From the NCBI GenBank assembly GCA_030635995.1, contig DAOVXU010000089.1, forward strand, positions 1 to 6,863: 6,863 nucleotides of DNA, given 5' to 3'. The notes beneath the pieces were generated by a model that did no database searches, was not told the DNA's origin, and saw only the letters and a list, made by a program, of their open reading frames with translations. The translations under genes were made by a program, and so were the position numbers. Source of the stretch: Arcobacter sp. GTDB lineage: Bacteria; Campylobacterota; Campylobacteria; Campylobacterales; Arcobacteraceae. The stretch's first letter is position 1. Each line of letters opens with the position of its first letter. This document shows positions 6,399-6,863 of the stretch, one piece after another.

Positions 6399-6730
6399 TA
6401 TTTAATATCCTTACAAGAGATATCTTCAGCTGTATTTTTCTTAAAATCTACAAGCGCATATCCTTTACACTCTTGGTTTGTTTCATTATTTTTAAAAGTT
6501 ACAAAATATCTAAACCCTTGGATCTTTGTATCTTTATTTTCAATTTTCAAGACCTTATATACTTTTACATTTTGAATATCTTTATAACCCAATGCATCTA
6601 ATACTCTAGTTGCTTTTTTTACTTTACCATTTTCAGTTATAAAAAATGTAGCTATACCTGCTAATACAAGCAGAACCATTATAATTATAGTTTTTTTTGG
6701 TATTGCTCTCGTTTTGATAGTGGTTTGCAT
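6398..6730 (-). CDS. Small single-pass membrane protein, unknown function
   Basis: A 110-residue protein with a basic N-terminus (Lys6, Arg8, Lys12, Lys13), one hydrophobic helix at about residues 14-32, and a Lys-rich soluble domain of about 75 residues. The positive-inside rule places that domain in the periplasm. It contains two cysteines (88 and 106) that could form a disulfide there. I do not recognise the family. It is the first gene of the four-gene operon and its stop overlaps the transaldolase start by one base. Start choice: ATG at 6728-6730 has AAAGG on the - strand ending at 6737, a 6-nt spacing. The in-frame TTG one codon earlier (6731-6733) would leave only 3 nt to that site and is less likely. 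Whether it has any functional link to the sugar-phosphate and aromatic enzymes, or is simply co-transcribed, cannot be told from sequence. Confidence 0.8.
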   Translation of the reverse strand: MQTTIKTRAIPKKTIIIMVLLVLAGIATFFITENGKVKKATRVLDALGYKDIQNVKVYKVLKIENKDTKIQGFRYFVTFKNNETNQECKGYALVDFKKNTAEDISCKDIK

Positions 6731-6783
6731 CAATAACCTTTATTTTTAAGGCGTCATGTTAACATAATTTAGATTAAAAAGTA

Positions 6784-6813
6784 ATTCTAATTATCTTTTA
6801 GATACAATCTCAA
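6784..6813 (-). promoter_or_regulatory. Sigma70-type promoter of the membrane protein-tal-aroG-aldolase operon
   Basis: On the - strand, TTGAGA (6813 to 6808) and TAGAAT (6789 to 6784) match the -35 and -10 consensus at 5 of 6 positions each, with an 18-bp spacer. Transcription would start near 6777, giving a leader of about 46 nt before the ATG at 6730. It is the best-formed promoter in the window and lies directly upstream of the operon's first gene. Its -35 box overlaps the -10 box of the divergent + strand gene. Confidence 0.55.
6803..6808 (+). promoter_or_regulatory. -10 box of the divergent right-edge gene
   Basis: TACAAT matches the -10 consensus at 5 of 6 positions and ends 6 bases before the ATG at 6815. 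The expected transcription start thus falls on or next to the start codon, implying a leaderless or nearly leaderless mRNA. No Shine-Dalgarno precedes that ATG, which fits. No good -35 is visible. Confidence 0.4.
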
Positions 6814-6814
6814 T

Positions 6815-6863
6815 ATGAAAACTGTATTGATTTTATTAAATGGAAATATTGCGAGAGTATTGT
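6815..6863 (+). CDS. 5' end of a divergent gene running off the right edge
   Basis: ATG at 6815-6817 opens a frame that stays open to the window end (16 full codons, MKTVLILLNGNIARVL). The Met-Lys start followed by a hydrophobic beta strand and a Gly-Asn turn resembles the first strand of a Rossmann-like nucleotide-binding domain, such as TrkA-N-like proteins of Campylobacterota. This is only a guess from 16 residues. Its position, divergent from the operon with a promoter-like gap between, supports a real gene. No Shine-Dalgarno is seen. Confidence 0.5.
   Translation, partial: MKTVLILLNGNIARVL

Noticed and set aside
6731..6733. TTG start for the small membrane protein
   Set aside because: The adjacent ATG at 6728-6730 has AAAGG at a 6-nt spacing, while the TTG would leave only 3 nt.
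6756..6765. 10-bp palindrome ATGTTAACAT in the operon leader
   Set aside because: It is too short to be notable in AT-rich DNA and has no second copy nearby. It is not offered as an operator.
1..6863. CRISPR array, tRNA, rRNA, insertion sequence or integrase
   Set aside because: No regularly spaced repeats, tRNA-like cloverleaf, rRNA-like stretch, terminal inverted repeats or recombinase reading frame were seen. The 24-bp pair is the only long repeat noticed.

Overview
The window is AT-rich DNA. Its gene content (a class II DAHP synthase, a transaldolase with a short N-terminal segment, a DRE-TIM aldolase, -10-dominated promoters and few clear -35 boxes) suggests a Campylobacterota chromosome, most likely of the Arcobacter group. 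This assignment is inferred from protein style and base composition, not from a search.

Left part (1-1616, + strand): the 3' part of a gene that enters from outside the window and encodes an Asn-rich, beta-rich protein of unknown function. A secreted outer-membrane beta-barrel protein follows, overlapping it by ATGA. The pair looks like the end of an envelope or surface operon. Middle (1620-2915, - strand): a lone AAA-type ATPase of the COG1373/DUF4143 class, convergent with the beta-barrel gene at a 3-bp distance. Right part (3020-6730, - strand): a tight four-gene operon, transcribed right to left, with the order small single-pass membrane protein, transaldolase, class II DAHP synthase, DRE-TIM aldolase. 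Gene joints are -1, 13 and 27 bp, and a good sigma70-type promoter lies at about 6784-6813. At the right edge a divergent + strand gene begins at 6815; only 16 codons are visible.

Transaldolase interconverts erythrose-4-phosphate, and DAHP synthase condenses erythrose-4-phosphate with PEP. The operon therefore links the non-oxidative pentose-phosphate branch to the shikimate pathway. The aldolase at its end has no assigned substrate.

The most notable structural signal is a 24-bp direct repeat (23/24 identical, copies at 1600-1623 and 3000-3023, exactly 1400 bp apart) that brackets the ATPase gene. Collapsing the two copies would remove the ATPase and leave both neighbouring genes intact, end to end. 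The ATPase therefore looks like a one-gene insertion at a convergent gene junction. No integrase, transposase, CRISPR array, tRNA or rRNA is visible, and no intergenic gap exceeds about 104 bp.
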